From NCBI RefSeq assembly GCF_017565745.1, contig NZ_JAGDYM010000003.1, positions 124,001 through 188,000 on the forward strand: a DNA stretch of 64,000 nucleotides, read 5' to 3'. Shown here in pieces: positions 46,696-55,193 of the stretch. The first letter of the stretch is position 1. Each line of letters begins with the position of its first letter. A program made the position numbers and the translations under genes. The notes beneath the pieces were generated by a model that worked only from the letters and a program-made list of their open reading frames with translations, was not told where the DNA came from and made no database searches. Origin of the DNA: Leucobacter weissii. Lineage in GTDB: Bacteria; Actinomycetota; Actinomycetes; Actinomycetales; Microbacteriaceae.

Positions 46696-47483
46696 CGGTT
46701 CCTCCCCTCGTGTCGGCGGCGGATCCGGGTGCGTCGGATCCGCCGCCGCACGCCTGCCGCACGCGGAACCTCTCGGTCGCGTATCGTTCCGAACCCGTCC
46801 TGCGCAGCGTCGACTTCGCGGTCCCCGAGGGCGTGGTGATGGGCATCGTCGGCCCGAACGGTGCCGGCAAGTCGACGCTGATCAAAGCGATGCTGGGGCT
46901 GGTGAAGCCCCTCGCGGGCGCGAGCGAGTTCTTCGGGCAGCCGCTCCCGAGCGTGCGACGGCGCGTCGGGTACATGCCCCAGTCGACGAGCGTCGACTGG
47001 GATTTCCCGACCACGGTGCTCGACGTCGTCACGATGGGGACCTACGGCTCCCTGGGCTGGATCCGCCGCCCCGGCCGAGCGGAGCGCGCTCGCGCCCTCG
47101 CCGCACTCGAGCAGACCGGGATCCCGGATCTCGCCCGGCGGCAGATCGGCGAACTCTCGGGCGGGCAACGGCAGCGCGTCTTCCTCGCCCGCGCGCTCGT
47201 GCAGGCGCCGGATCTCTACTTCATGGACGAGCCCTTCCAGGGGATCGACGCGAGGAGCCAGCAGGCCATCGTCACCGTGCTGCACGAGCTCCGGGCGCAG
47301 GGCAGGACGGTGGTCCTCGTGCACCACGACCTCGCGACGGTGCGGGAGTACTGCGACCACGTCACCCTGCTCAACCGCCGCATCGTGGCCTCCGGCCCCG
47401 TGGACGAGGCGTTCACCCCCGACCGCATCCGCGCCGCCTACGAGGTCACCGCGGACGACGACTTCCTCCCGTTCGTCGCGTGA
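46692..47483 (+). CDS. Metal ABC transporter ATP-binding protein
   Basis: This 263-residue ATPase has Walker A GPNGAGKST, the Q-loop in GYMPQSTSVDWDFPTTV, the signature LSGGQRQRVFLARAL, Walker B LYFMDEPFQGID and the switch His in LVHHDLATV. The VDWDFP segment is typical of the manganese-transport branch. It overlaps the preceding binding-protein gene by 4 bases. Confidence 0.92.
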   Translation: MTVPPLVSAADPGASDPPPHACRTRNLSVAYRSEPVLRSVDFAVPEGVVMGIVGPNGAGKSTLIKAMLGLVKPLAGASEFFGQPLPSVRRRVGYMPQSTSVDWDFPTTVLDVVTMGTYGSLGWIRRPGRAERARALAALEQTGIPDLARRQIGELSGGQRQRVFLARALVQAPDLYFMDEPFQGIDARSQQAIVTVLHELRAQGRTVVLVHHDLATVREYCDHVTLLNRRIVASGPVDEAFTPDRIRAAYEVTADDDFLPFVA

Positions 47484-47526
47484 GCCCGGTCCATGCCCAG
47501 GAGCAGAGATTGAGCGCCGACGCCCG

Positions 47527-48483
47527 ATGAACCCCATCGACTTCCTCGACAACCACACCTACCGCATGGTGCTCTTCGGCACGACCGTCATCGGGCTCGT
47601 CGCCGGCGCGCTGGGCAGCTTCGCCTATCTGCGCAAGCAGTCCCTCATCAGCGACGTCATCTCCCACGCCGCCCTGCCCGGCACCCTGCTCGCGTTCCTC
47701 GCGGCCGCGGTGGTCCTCGGCACGGACGGAAGGAACATGATCGGTCTGATCATCGGCGCGGTCCTGATCGGCACGCTCGCGGTCTTCTTCGCGAACGGGG
47801 TGGCGCGTGCGTCGAAGATCCGCATCGACACCGCCATGGCCGTCTCCCTGACGATCTTCTTCGGCGCCGGCATGCTGCTGATGCGCGTCATCACGAACGG
47901 ATCCTTCCCGGGCAAGGGAGGGATACAGGACTACCTCTTCGGCAACGCCTCGGTCATCACGGTCGCCGACCTCACCACCAGCATCGTCGTCGGGGCGCTC
48001 GCGCTCCTGATCATGCTCGTGTTCTGGAAGGAGTTCGCGCTGCGCACCTTCGACCCGGACCACTCCACGGTCCTCGGCTTCCGGGCGCGCACGATCGACA
48101 CCCTCATGTTCACGACCATCGTGATCGCCACGGTGATCGGGGTGAAGGCCGTCGGGCTGGTGCTGATGGTCGCGTTCGTCGTCACCCCGCCCGCCGCGGC
48201 CCGCCAGTGGGTGCGGACGCTCCCCGGCATGGTGCTCCTCTCCGCGGCGTTCGGCGCGCTCGGCAGCGGCATCGGAGCCTATCTCTCGATCGCGCTCGGA
48301 CGGGTGCCCACGGGACCGCTGATCGTCCTCACGCTCTTCGCGATCTTCCTCGTCTCGCTGCTGTGCTCGCCGCGGCGCAGCATCATCACGCGGCTCGTCT
48401 CCCGGAGCCGGGCGCGGGCCGCGCTCAGGCGCGAGCTCATCGGAGGCGGCGGCGGGCACGGCGGGGAGGAGGGCGCCCGATGA
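47527..48483 (+). CDS. Metal ABC transporter permease 1
   Basis: This 318-residue ABC-3 family permease has about eight to nine membrane segments. It contains YLRKQSLISDVISHAALPGTLLAFL-type sequence (key ISHAALPG) and GVKAVGLVLMVAFVVTPPAAARQW, both family hallmarks. Two permease genes in a row suggest a heterodimeric channel. Its stop overlaps the ATG of the second permease. Confidence 0.92.
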   Translation: MNPIDFLDNHTYRMVLFGTTVIGLVAGALGSFAYLRKQSLISDVISHAALPGTLLAFLAAAVVLGTDGRNMIGLIIGAVLIGTLAVFFANGVARASKIRIDTAMAVSLTIFFGAGMLLMRVITNGSFPGKGGIQDYLFGNASVITVADLTTSIVVGALALLIMLVFWKEFALRTFDPDHSTVLGFRARTIDTLMFTTIVIATVIGVKAVGLVLMVAFVVTPPAAARQWVRTLPGMVLLSAAFGALGSGIGAYLSIALGRVPTGPLIVLTLFAIFLVSLLCSPRRSIITRLVSRSRARAALRRELIGGGGGHGGEEGAR

Positions 48484-49412
48484 GCTTCGTCCTCGGCACC
48501 ACGCTCCTCGCGGTCGTCACCGCGCTCGCCTGCGCGATCCCGGGCGCCTTCGTCGTGCTGCGCCGCAACTCGATGCTGGTCGACGCGATCAGCCACGCCG
48601 TGCTGCCCGGGATCGTCGTCGGCTACTTCTTCACGCGCGATCTCGACTCCCCGGTGCTGATCCTCGGCGCGGCGCTCGCGGGTCTGCTCGTGGTCCTGGG
48701 CAGCGAATGGCTCTCCCGCACCGGCCTGCTCACCGGGGATGCGCCGCAGGGCCTCGTGTTCCCGGCGCTGTTCAGCGTCGGCGTGATCCTGGTGACCCTG
48801 AACTTCGCGAACGTGCACCTCGACACCCACGCCGTGCTGGTCGGGGATCTCAATCTCGCCGCGTTCGAGCAGCTCGTGGTCGACGGGGTCGCCCTGGGCC
48901 CCGCCTACCTGTACCTCATGCTGGGCGTGCTCGTCCTGAACCTCGCGTTCCTCGCGCTGTTCTATCCGAAGCTGAAGATCACGACGTTCGACGCCCGGTT
49001 CGCCGCGACGGCCGGGCTGCGCGTCGGGCTGCTGAACACCGCCTTCATGTTCCTCGTCTCGCTGACGGTCACCGCAGCGTTCCATGCGGCGGGCGCGATC
49101 CTCGTGATCGCGCTCGTCGTCGTGCCGGGCGCGACCGCCTATCTGCTCAGCAGGCGGCTTCCCGTGATGATCGCGCTCACCGCCGGAATCGCGGCCGCGG
49201 GCGCGGTCGCGGGATTCTGGATCGCCTACGCGCTCGACGCCGCCACCTCCGCCGGCATGGCCGTGTTCTACGGCGCGCTGTTCGTCATCGTGTTCGTCTG
49301 CGTGCGGATCGCCCGGGCGAGACTGCTGAGACGCGGGAACGGCCCGGGCCTCGGAGCAGCGGCCGAGGCCGCCGATCCGAGGCCCGAGCCGTCCGCCCGG
49401 GCCGAGCGGTGA
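48480..49412 (+). CDS. Metal ABC transporter permease 2
   Basis: The 310-residue ABC-3 permease contains FVVLRRNSMLVDAISHAVLP and a GAILVIALVVVPGATAYLLS core, with a charged C-terminal tail. It is coupled to permease 1 by an ATGA overlap; an upstream in-frame extension lies within permease 1 and was rejected. It is the last gene of the operon, and its stop abuts the stop of the convergent gene. Confidence 0.92.
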   Translation: MSFVLGTTLLAVVTALACAIPGAFVVLRRNSMLVDAISHAVLPGIVVGYFFTRDLDSPVLILGAALAGLLVVLGSEWLSRTGLLTGDAPQGLVFPALFSVGVILVTLNFANVHLDTHAVLVGDLNLAAFEQLVVDGVALGPAYLYLMLGVLVLNLAFLALFYPKLKITTFDARFAATAGLRVGLLNTAFMFLVSLTVTAAFHAAGAILVIALVVVPGATAYLLSRRLPVMIALTAGIAAAGAVAGFWIAYALDAATSAGMAVFYGALFVIVFVCVRIARARLLRRGNGPGLGAAAEAADPRPEPSARAER

Positions 49413-49991
49413 TCAGCGCTTGCGGATGATCTTGCCCTTGCCGCCCTCGCTCACGTTGCCCTCGATCTTGGCGCCGCGGTAGAGGGTGAGGTTGCCGCTG
49501 CTCCGCTCGGTGACGTTGCCGTCGACCTTGGCGCGGTACACGCGCAGGTGGCCGGAGCCGCCCTCGCGGACGTTGCCGTCGACCTCGGCGCCCTTGCGGA
49601 TGATCAGGGATCCCTTCCCCTTCTCCGTGGCGTTGCCGTCGACGTCGCCCCAGATCTCGAGGCTGCCGCTGCCGTTCTCCGTGGCGTTGCCGTCGACGTC
49701 GCCGTAGATCTTCACGCTGCCCGAGCCGCTCTCGGTGATGTTGCCGTCGACGTCGCCGCCTCGCTTGACGATGACGGAGCCCTTGCCGACCTGGCGGACG
49801 TTGCCGTCGACCTCGCCGTAGACGACCACGTTGCCGTTCCGCACGGTGAGATTGCCGTCGATCGTCTGGCCGGCGCGCACCGTGTAGTTGCCGGTGCGGT
49901 TCACGTTGTCATCTGCGAACGCCGTGGTGGGGACCGCGGTGGCGATGAGCGCCGCCGCTGCGGCTCCGGCGAGAATACTGCGGGTCTTCAT
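49413..49991 (-). CDS. Secreted beta-solenoid repeat protein (VDGN repeats)
   Basis: The 192-residue protein has a signal peptide (ILAGAAAAALIATAVPTTAFA). Then nearly the whole mature chain is repeats of about 18-20 residues ending in VDGN: GSVKIYGDVDGN, GSLEIWGDVDGN, GSLIIRKGAEVDGN, HLRVYRAKVDGN and NLTLYRGAKIEGN. Regular short strands with a terminal Asp-Gly-Asn turn suggest a right-handed beta-helix, as in bactofilins and polymer-forming proteins, but here exported. The ATG at 49991 has GAAGGAG upstream. The role is unknown; a surface polymer is possible. Confidence 0.75.
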   Translation of the reverse strand: MKTRSILAGAAAAALIATAVPTTAFADDNVNRTGNYTVRAGQTIDGNLTVRNGNVVVYGEVDGNVRQVGKGSVIVKRGGDVDGNITESGSGSVKIYGDVDGNATENGSGSLEIWGDVDGNATEKGKGSLIIRKGAEVDGNVREGGSGHLRVYRAKVDGNVTERSSGNLTLYRGAKIEGNVSEGGKGKIIRKR

Positions 49992-50087
49992 GTTCTGCTC
50001 CTTCGGTTGCAGGTCCTTCGATTTCCTGGGCATCTGCAAAGCTAATGACTCAAGATGAGCGCCGTGTAGGAGAAAAATGAGAGTCCC

Positions 50088-50603
50088 TTAAGAGACCGGG
50101 CGGGTCAGCAGTTGCACCCGCTCGGCGAGATAGGACTCCAGGGTCGGCGCGCTCTCGAGCGGAGCCCCGGCGCGCCAGCGCACACGGAGCTCGCCGCCCG
50201 AGCGGCCGAGCGGCGAGACCGCTTCCGGCGGCGGCGGAGAGGCGAGATCGAGCGGCATCGCATCGAAGTTGACGGCGGTGCCCGCAGCGTAGCCGCCGCG
50301 CAGGGCGGCCCCCGCGATCTCGCGGCGCTCCTCCTGGGAGACGGACTGGTAGCCCGCCCGTCCGCGCTCCGCGGCCCGCGTGATCCGTCCGACCGCGTAC
50401 AGCCCGCGCTCGGTGCCGAGCAGCAGCACCCCCAGCCGCCACACCTCCCCGAGGGGGCGCAGCACCGCCGGCCGTCGCAGCACGAGCAGACGGCGGCCCT
50501 CCGGCACCCAGTCCGCCAGCGCCTCCGGTGGGATGCCCGCATCGCGCAGCCGGCTCCGGGCCTCCGCGCAGGCGCGCCCGGCCCGAGCCTCGACCTCGTC
50601 CAT
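50088..50603 (-). CDS. Uncharacterised 171-residue protein
   Basis: The ATG at 50603 begins MDEVEARAGRACAEARSRLR. The middle contains RRLLVLRRPAVLRPLGEVWRLGVLLLG and LYAVGRITRAAERGRAGYQSVS, a pattern seen in actinobacterial proteins of unknown role. There are no signal peptide, membrane segment or catalytic motif that can be named. It is divergent from the CYTH gene, with about 70 bases between starts. Confidence 0.7.
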   Translation of the reverse strand: MDEVEARAGRACAEARSRLRDAGIPPEALADWVPEGRRLLVLRRPAVLRPLGEVWRLGVLLLGTERGLYAVGRITRAAERGRAGYQSVSQEERREIAGAALRGGYAAGTAVNFDAMPLDLASPPPPEAVSPLGRSGGELRVRWRAGAPLESAPTLESYLAERVQLLTRPVS

Positions 50604-50637
50604 GAGCGACAGTGTAGGCCCCGGCGCCCCGCGGTCG

Positions 50638-50667
50638 TTGCCACCTCGACCGTGCGACCCCTATGCT
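50638..50667 (+). promoter_or_regulatory. Promoter of the CYTH gene; leaderless
   Basis: TTGCCA (-35), an 18-base spacer and TATGCT (-10). The -10 ends 7 bases before ATG 50675, which favours that start over ATG 50663, which lies inside the -10. Confidence 0.65.
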
Positions 50668-50674
50668 GAACGCG

Positions 50675-51289
50675 ATGAGCCACAGCGACGCCACCGAGTC
50701 CTTCGAGATCGAGCGCAAGTACGAGGTGGGGTCGACGGAGGAGCTGCCCTCCGCCGCGGCGTTCGAAGCGCTCGGCATGGTCCTCGGCGCGCAGGAGCGG
50801 TACGAGCTGGAGGCCGGATACTTCGACACCCCGGAGCTGTCGCTCGGCCGGCTGCGGGTCGCCGTGCGGCGGCGGCGCGGCGGAAAGGACGAGGGCTGGC
50901 ATCTCAAGGAGAAGGGCGACGGCGGCGCGCGCGAACTGCTCTGGCCGTATTCCGAGCAGCCGCCTGCCGGTCTGCGCGCCGAGATCGCCGAGCGCATCGG
51001 GGCGCAGGGGTTCGAGCGACTGCGCAGGATCGCGCTGCTGCACACCGAGCGGACGGTCGCGCGCGTCGGGGGCGACTCCGGCGCCGAGCTCGTCGAGCTC
51101 GCCGATGACCGGGTCCGCGCGACCAACGAGCTCAGCGGGCGCCGACAGTCCTGGCGGGAGTGGGAGGCCGAGGTGATGCCCGGCGCGGATCCTGCGATCC
51201 TCGACCGCATCGAGCCGCTGCTCGCCGCGGCCGGGGCGGCGCGGGTGCGCGGCACCTCGAAGATCCAGCGCACGATGGCCGTCCGCTGA
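50675..51289 (+). CDS. CYTH-domain protein
   Basis: This 204-residue protein has the CYTH signature EIERKYEV near the N-terminus and paired basic and acidic strands (RLRVAVRRRRGG, WHLKEKG, WREWEAEVMPG). They line the tunnel that binds triphosphate in triphosphatases and class IV adenylate cyclases. The late KIQRTM motif is the usual closing basic strand. A stand-alone CYTH protein is most often an inorganic triphosphatase or thiamine-triphosphatase-like enzyme; the substrate is not determined here. Confidence 0.85.
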   Translation: MSHSDATESFEIERKYEVGSTEELPSAAAFEALGMVLGAQERYELEAGYFDTPELSLGRLRVAVRRRRGGKDEGWHLKEKGDGGARELLWPYSEQPPAGLRAEIAERIGAQGFERLRRIALLHTERTVARVGGDSGAELVELADDRVRATNELSGRRQSWREWEAEVMPGADPAILDRIEPLLAAAGAARVRGTSKIQRTMAVR

Positions 51290-51422
51290 CGCGGGAGTCC
51301 CCGGACGTCCGCATCCGGAACGCCGCTGCCCGGGTCGGCGGCCGCTCGGCCGCGGGCTCGTGCCCGGGGATCTCCTGGGATCCGCCCATGCCCCGGCCGG
51401 GTTCCCGGGATAGGCTGGGGGC

Positions 51423-51620
51423 ATGAACGCGAAGACCCGAGGGGGTCGCACCCCCGAGCCGTCGCCCGAGGCGCGGAGGAAGCAGGTGCTCCTGGGCCTC
51501 GCGATCGGCGCGGTCGTCGGGGTGGGGCTCAGCCTGCTCACGCAGTTCTGGCTCTGGCTGCCGGCCGGGCTGGCCGTCGGGCTCGCGACCGGCGCCATCA
51601 CGAAGCCGCCGACGAAATAG
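51423..51620 (+). CDS. Small membrane protein, two helices
   Basis: This 65-residue protein has a basic N-terminus and two closely spaced hydrophobic segments (VLLGLAIGAVVGVGLSLL and WLWLPAGLAVGLATGAI). TAGGCT at 51411-51416 ends 6 bases before the ATG, so the message is probably leaderless. Function is unknown. Confidence 0.6.
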   Translation: MNAKTRGGRTPEPSPEARRKQVLLGLAIGAVVGVGLSLLTQFWLWLPAGLAVGLATGAITKPPTK

Positions 51621-51663
51621 GCGCCGAAGCCCAGCCGACGACGAACCGAGAGTGATAGGGATC

Positions 51664-53094
51664 ATGGAACCCACCGTTTTTGAGAAGAACCGACCGGCGG
51701 ACGCGATCATCGACGCGTCGCTCGCCGAGACGAGGCTCTCCTGCTTCTGGATCGAGGATGTCGCGGAGCGCGCCGCCCGCTATCCGAGACTGGGCGGTGA
51801 CCTCAACGCCGACTACGCGGTGGTGGGCGGCGGCTACGCCGGGCTCTGGACCGCGATCAAGCTCAAGACCGAGCACCCCGAGCGACGGGTCGTGCTGCTC
51901 GAGGCCAAGCGCGTGGGCTGGGCGGCGTCGGGCCGCAACGGCGGCTTCTGCGAGGCGAGCATCACCCACGGCGAACCGAACGCCGAGGCCCGCTGGCCCG
52001 ACGAGGTCGACGCGCTTGCGCGCCTCGGGCACGAGAACCTCGACGCGATCGAGCGCTTCGTGACCGAGCACGAGCTCGACGTCGACTTCGAGCGCACCGG
52101 GCAGCTGTCGGTCGCCAACGAGCCCTACCAGCTCGACGAGTTCGAGGGGATCGACGCGGCCGACGAGGATCACGTCGTGCTCGACGCCGATGCCGTCCGG
52201 GCGCGGATCGACTCGCCGACCTTCCTCGGCGGGGTGTTCTCGCCGCGCGAGAACGCCAATGTGCATCCCGCGAAGCTCGCGGCCGAGCTGGCCCGGCACG
52301 CGGCCGAGATCGGCGTCGAACTCCACGAGGAGACCAGGATCACCCGCCTGGCCGGCCGGCCGGACGAGGCGATCGAGCTCGAGACCGCCGAGGGGATCCT
52401 CGTGCGCGCCGACAAGGTCGCCCTGTGCACCAACGTGTTCCCCTCGCTGCTGAAGCGGTACGCCTTCCACACCGTGCCCGTCTACGACTACGTGCTGCTG
52501 ACCGAACCGCTGAGCGACGAGCGGCTCGCCTCGATCGGCTGGTCGGGGCGGGAGGGCCTGGCCGACGGCGCCAACCAGTTCCACTACTCGCGGCTCACCA
52601 AGGACAACCGGATCCTCTGGGGCGGTTACGACGCCGTCTATTTCCCGGGCGGACGGATCAAGCGCGAATACGAGGATCGACCGGAGAGCCACCGCAAGCT
52701 CGCGAGCCACTTCTTCACCACCTTCCCGCAGCTGGCCGGCGTGAAGTTCACGCACCGCTGGGCGGGAGTGATCGACACCTCGACGAGATTCTGCGCCTTC
52801 TGGGGGCAGGCGCACGGCGGACGCGTGCAGTACGTGGCCGGGTTCACCGGTCTCGGGGTGGGGGCGACCCACTTCGCCGCCGACGTCATCGTCGACCGTC
52901 TCGAGGGGCGCACCACGGAGCGCACCGAGCTCGAGATGGTGCGGGACGTCCCACTGCCGTTCCCGCCCGAGCCGCTGGCCTCGATCGGCATCAACCTCAC
53001 CCGCTGGTCGCTCGACCAGGCCGACCACAACAACGGCAGGCGCAACGTGCTGCTGAAGACGCTCGATGCCGTGGGATTGGGGTTCGACTCATGA
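51664..53094 (+). CDS. FAD-dependent amine/amino-acid oxidoreductase (DAO family)
   Basis: In this 476-residue protein the FAD-binding dinucleotide motif is in YAVVGGGYAGLWTAIKL, followed by ASGRNGGFCEASI near the flavin. The substrate domain and GFTGLGVGATHFAAD close the FAD site. It resembles gamma-glutamylputrescine oxidase and related DAO enzymes. The ATG at 51664 gives a 40-residue lead before the Rossmann fold; GTG at 51652 is possible. Its end (GLGFDS, stop TGA) lies in a 16-base sequence repeated 107 bases on, where a structured element has been inserted between it and the cupin gene. Confidence 0.85.
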   Translation: MEPTVFEKNRPADAIIDASLAETRLSCFWIEDVAERAARYPRLGGDLNADYAVVGGGYAGLWTAIKLKTEHPERRVVLLEAKRVGWAASGRNGGFCEASITHGEPNAEARWPDEVDALARLGHENLDAIERFVTEHELDVDFERTGQLSVANEPYQLDEFEGIDAADEDHVVLDADAVRARIDSPTFLGGVFSPRENANVHPAKLAAELARHAAEIGVELHEETRITRLAGRPDEAIELETAEGILVRADKVALCTNVFPSLLKRYAFHTVPVYDYVLLTEPLSDERLASIGWSGREGLADGANQFHYSRLTKDNRILWGGYDAVYFPGGRIKREYEDRPESHRKLASHFFTTFPQLAGVKFTHRWAGVIDTSTRFCAFWGQAHGGRVQYVAGFTGLGVGATHFAADVIVDRLEGRTTERTELEMVRDVPLPFPPEPLASIGINLTRWSLDQADHNNGRRNVLLKTLDAVGLGFDS

Positions 53095-53201
53095 TGCTCT
53101 CCGTCGACCGCGATGTTCTCGTGGCCCGTCACCGGGCCACGCGCCGCGGCCGCGCAACGCGCTGCGTTGCTCCGAGCGGCCGGGCGGGGTTCGACTCATG
53201 A
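53079..53201 (+). repeat. Structured two-hairpin element, copy B, with 16-base direct repeats
   Basis: GGGGTTCGACTCATGA is present at 53079-53094 and again at 53186-53201, with 91 bases between. The insert contains hairpin CGTGGCCCG-TCAC-CGGGCCACG (53120-53141) and a nested hairpin (53146-53182) with inner stem GCAACGC-GCT-GCGTTGC, bulge TCCGA and outer GGCCGC/GCGGCC. These match copy A at 40650-40712 with compensatory changes. Removing one repeat and the insert restores a perfect ATGA stop/start overlap between the two genes. Confidence 0.85.
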
Positions 53202-53557
53202 CCGAACTGCTGCCCGGGGGACAGAACGGCGTCGTGCACGGCCGCGGCGCGATCGTGCCGCTGGAGCCCGTGCCCGCCGCGGAGATCGACCACGGCTCCC
53301 CCCGGCAGGGGGCGATCGACCTCGGCGCGATCGGCGGAGCCGAGGTCGGCATCTGGGAGCTCCGCGACGGCGCCGTGGTCGACACCGAGATCGACGAACT
53401 GTTCGTCGTCATCTCCGGCGGGGCCACGGTCGAACTGCTCGACGAGGGCCGCAGCGTCGACGTGAAGACCGGCGATGTGATGCGCCTCACCGCGGGCACC
53501 CGCACGCGCTGGACCGTGGAGGACCACATCCGCAAGGTCTACCTCGCCGCGGAGTAG
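53198..53557 (+). CDS. Cupin-domain protein
   Basis: This 119-residue single cupin has the motif region WELRDGAVVDTEIDELFVVIS, with an Asp-Glu pair in place of some cupin His ligands, followed by GDVMRLTAGTRTRWTVEDHI. It resembles small cupins paired with DAO-type oxidases, so it probably works in the same amine or amino-acid breakdown pathway. The ATG at 53198 lies in the right-hand 16-base repeat. Before insertion of the structured element it would have overlapped the oxidoreductase stop. Confidence 0.82.
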   Translation: MTELLPGGQNGVVHGRGAIVPLEPVPAAEIDHGSPRQGAIDLGAIGGAEVGIWELRDGAVVDTEIDELFVVISGGATVELLDEGRSVDVKTGDVMRLTAGTRTRWTVEDHIRKVYLAAE

Positions 53558-53698
53558 CCGCCGTCTCCCGCCCGGCCGTGCCGCCGGGGCATGGCCCGCG
53601 ACGGCGAGGATTGTCGGGACATGCCCTAGAGTCGTATTCGGCGTGCACGCCGGGGGCCGCCCGCGCGAGTGCCGCGGAGGAGTTCAGAGGAGAACCGC

Positions 53699-55060
53699 AT
53701 GACCACGACCTGGAGCTGGAAGCGGCACGGCGACGGCCGGAGCGTCCGACCGGACGCGATCGTCCTGCCCGAGGAGCGCCTCAGCTGGCCCAAGACCATC
53801 GGCTTCGGCGCGCAGCACGTCGTCGCGATGTTCGGCGCGACCTTCCTGGTGCCGCTCATCACGGGCTTCAGCCCCACGGCCACGCTGTTCTTCTCCGGTC
53901 TCGGCACCCTGCTCTTCCTCGTGCTCACCGGCAATCGGCTGCCCAGCTATCTCGGCTCCTCCTTCGCGTTCATCGCGCCGGTGCTCGCCGCGACCGCCGG
54001 CGGCGGGGATCTCGCCCGCGCATCGTTCGGCATCCTCGCGATCGGCGTGCTCCTGGCGATCGTCGGCCTGATCGTGCACCGTTTCGGCACCGGCTGGATC
54101 AACGCGCTCATGCCGCCCGTCGTGATGGGAGCGATCGTCGCGCTCATCGGCTTCAACCTCGCGCCCGCCGTCCGCAACAACTGGACCGGCGATCCGGCGA
54201 GCAACCCGGGCGTCGACCAGGGGCTCTCCTCCGCGGTGGCGCTGGTCACGCTCGCGGCGATCCTGCTCATCACGGTGCTGTTCCGCGGGCTCATCGGTCG
54301 TCTCTCCATCGTGCTCGGCATGGTGGTCGGCTACGTCGTCGCCGCGCTCCTGGGCCTGGTCGGCTTCGATGCGGTCGCGGATGCCGCCTGGTTCGGGCTG
54401 CCCGACTTCCACCTGCCCGGCAACCCGTTCGCCGATCCCTCCCTCTGGGGCATCCTGCCCGCGTTCCTGCCCGTCGTGCTGGTGCTCGTGGCGGAGAACG
54501 TCGGGCACATCAAGAGCGTGGGGCTCATGGTGAAGCGCGATCTCGACCCGGTCACCGGGCGCGCCCTGCTCGCCGACGGTCTGGCGACCACGCTCGCCGG
54601 CTTCGGCGGAGGATCCGGCACCACGACCTACGGCGAGAACATCGGCGTCATGGCCGCCACCCGCGTCTACTCCACCGCCGCCTACTGGGTGGCCGGCGTC
54701 ATCGCGATCCTGCTCGGCTTCTCGCCGAAGGTCGGCGCGATCATCTTCTCGGTGCCGCCCGGCGTGCTCGGCGGCGTGACGGTGGCGCTCTACGGGCTCA
54801 TCGCCCTCATCGGCGTGAAGATCTGGATCGACAACGGCGTCGACTTCTCGAAGCCCATCAACCAGTTCCCGGCCGCGGTGGCCCTCATCGTCGGCATCGC
54901 CGACTTCACGATCGAGCTCGGCACCGTCGTGTTCAACGGCATCGCGCTCGGCACGATCGCCGCGGTCGCCGTCTACCACCTGATGGCGCTGGTCTCGAGG
55001 GTCCGCGGCACGCACGAGGTGGCCACCCCCATCCCCGCGGAGGCCGAGCCGCCGAAGTGA
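53699..55060 (+). CDS. NCS2 uracil/xanthine permease
   Basis: The 453-residue transporter has about 12-14 membrane segments. It includes the NCS2 substrate-site motifs: VLVLVAENVGHIKSVG with its central Glu, GSGTTTYGENIGVMAATR, and SVPPGVLGGVTVALYG. It most closely resembles UraA/PyrP-type uracil:proton symporters; xanthine or uric acid are alternatives. The ATG at 53699 has CAGAGGAGA upstream. It is followed by about 130 bases of short repeats (two ATTCCGCG units near 55120). Confidence 0.9.
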   Translation: MTTTWSWKRHGDGRSVRPDAIVLPEERLSWPKTIGFGAQHVVAMFGATFLVPLITGFSPTATLFFSGLGTLLFLVLTGNRLPSYLGSSFAFIAPVLAATAGGGDLARASFGILAIGVLLAIVGLIVHRFGTGWINALMPPVVMGAIVALIGFNLAPAVRNNWTGDPASNPGVDQGLSSAVALVTLAAILLITVLFRGLIGRLSIVLGMVVGYVVAALLGLVGFDAVADAAWFGLPDFHLPGNPFADPSLWGILPAFLPVVLVLVAENVGHIKSVGLMVKRDLDPVTGRALLADGLATTLAGFGGGSGTTTYGENIGVMAATRVYSTAAYWVAGVIAILLGFSPKVGAIIFSVPPGVLGGVTVALYGLIALIGVKIWIDNGVDFSKPINQFPAAVALIVGIADFTIELGTVVFNGIALGTIAAVAVYHLMALVSRVRGTHEVATPIPAEAEPPK

Positions 55061-55193
55061 GATCCCGGTGAGCGATCCGCTGGGATCCTGCTGAGCGCCG
55101 CAGCGAAACACCGCGCGGATTCCGCGATATTCCGCGGTCCTTCCGTAGTGTGGCGGTGTGTGGAGTGTTGATCGACGCCGGAAGCAGGGCGCT

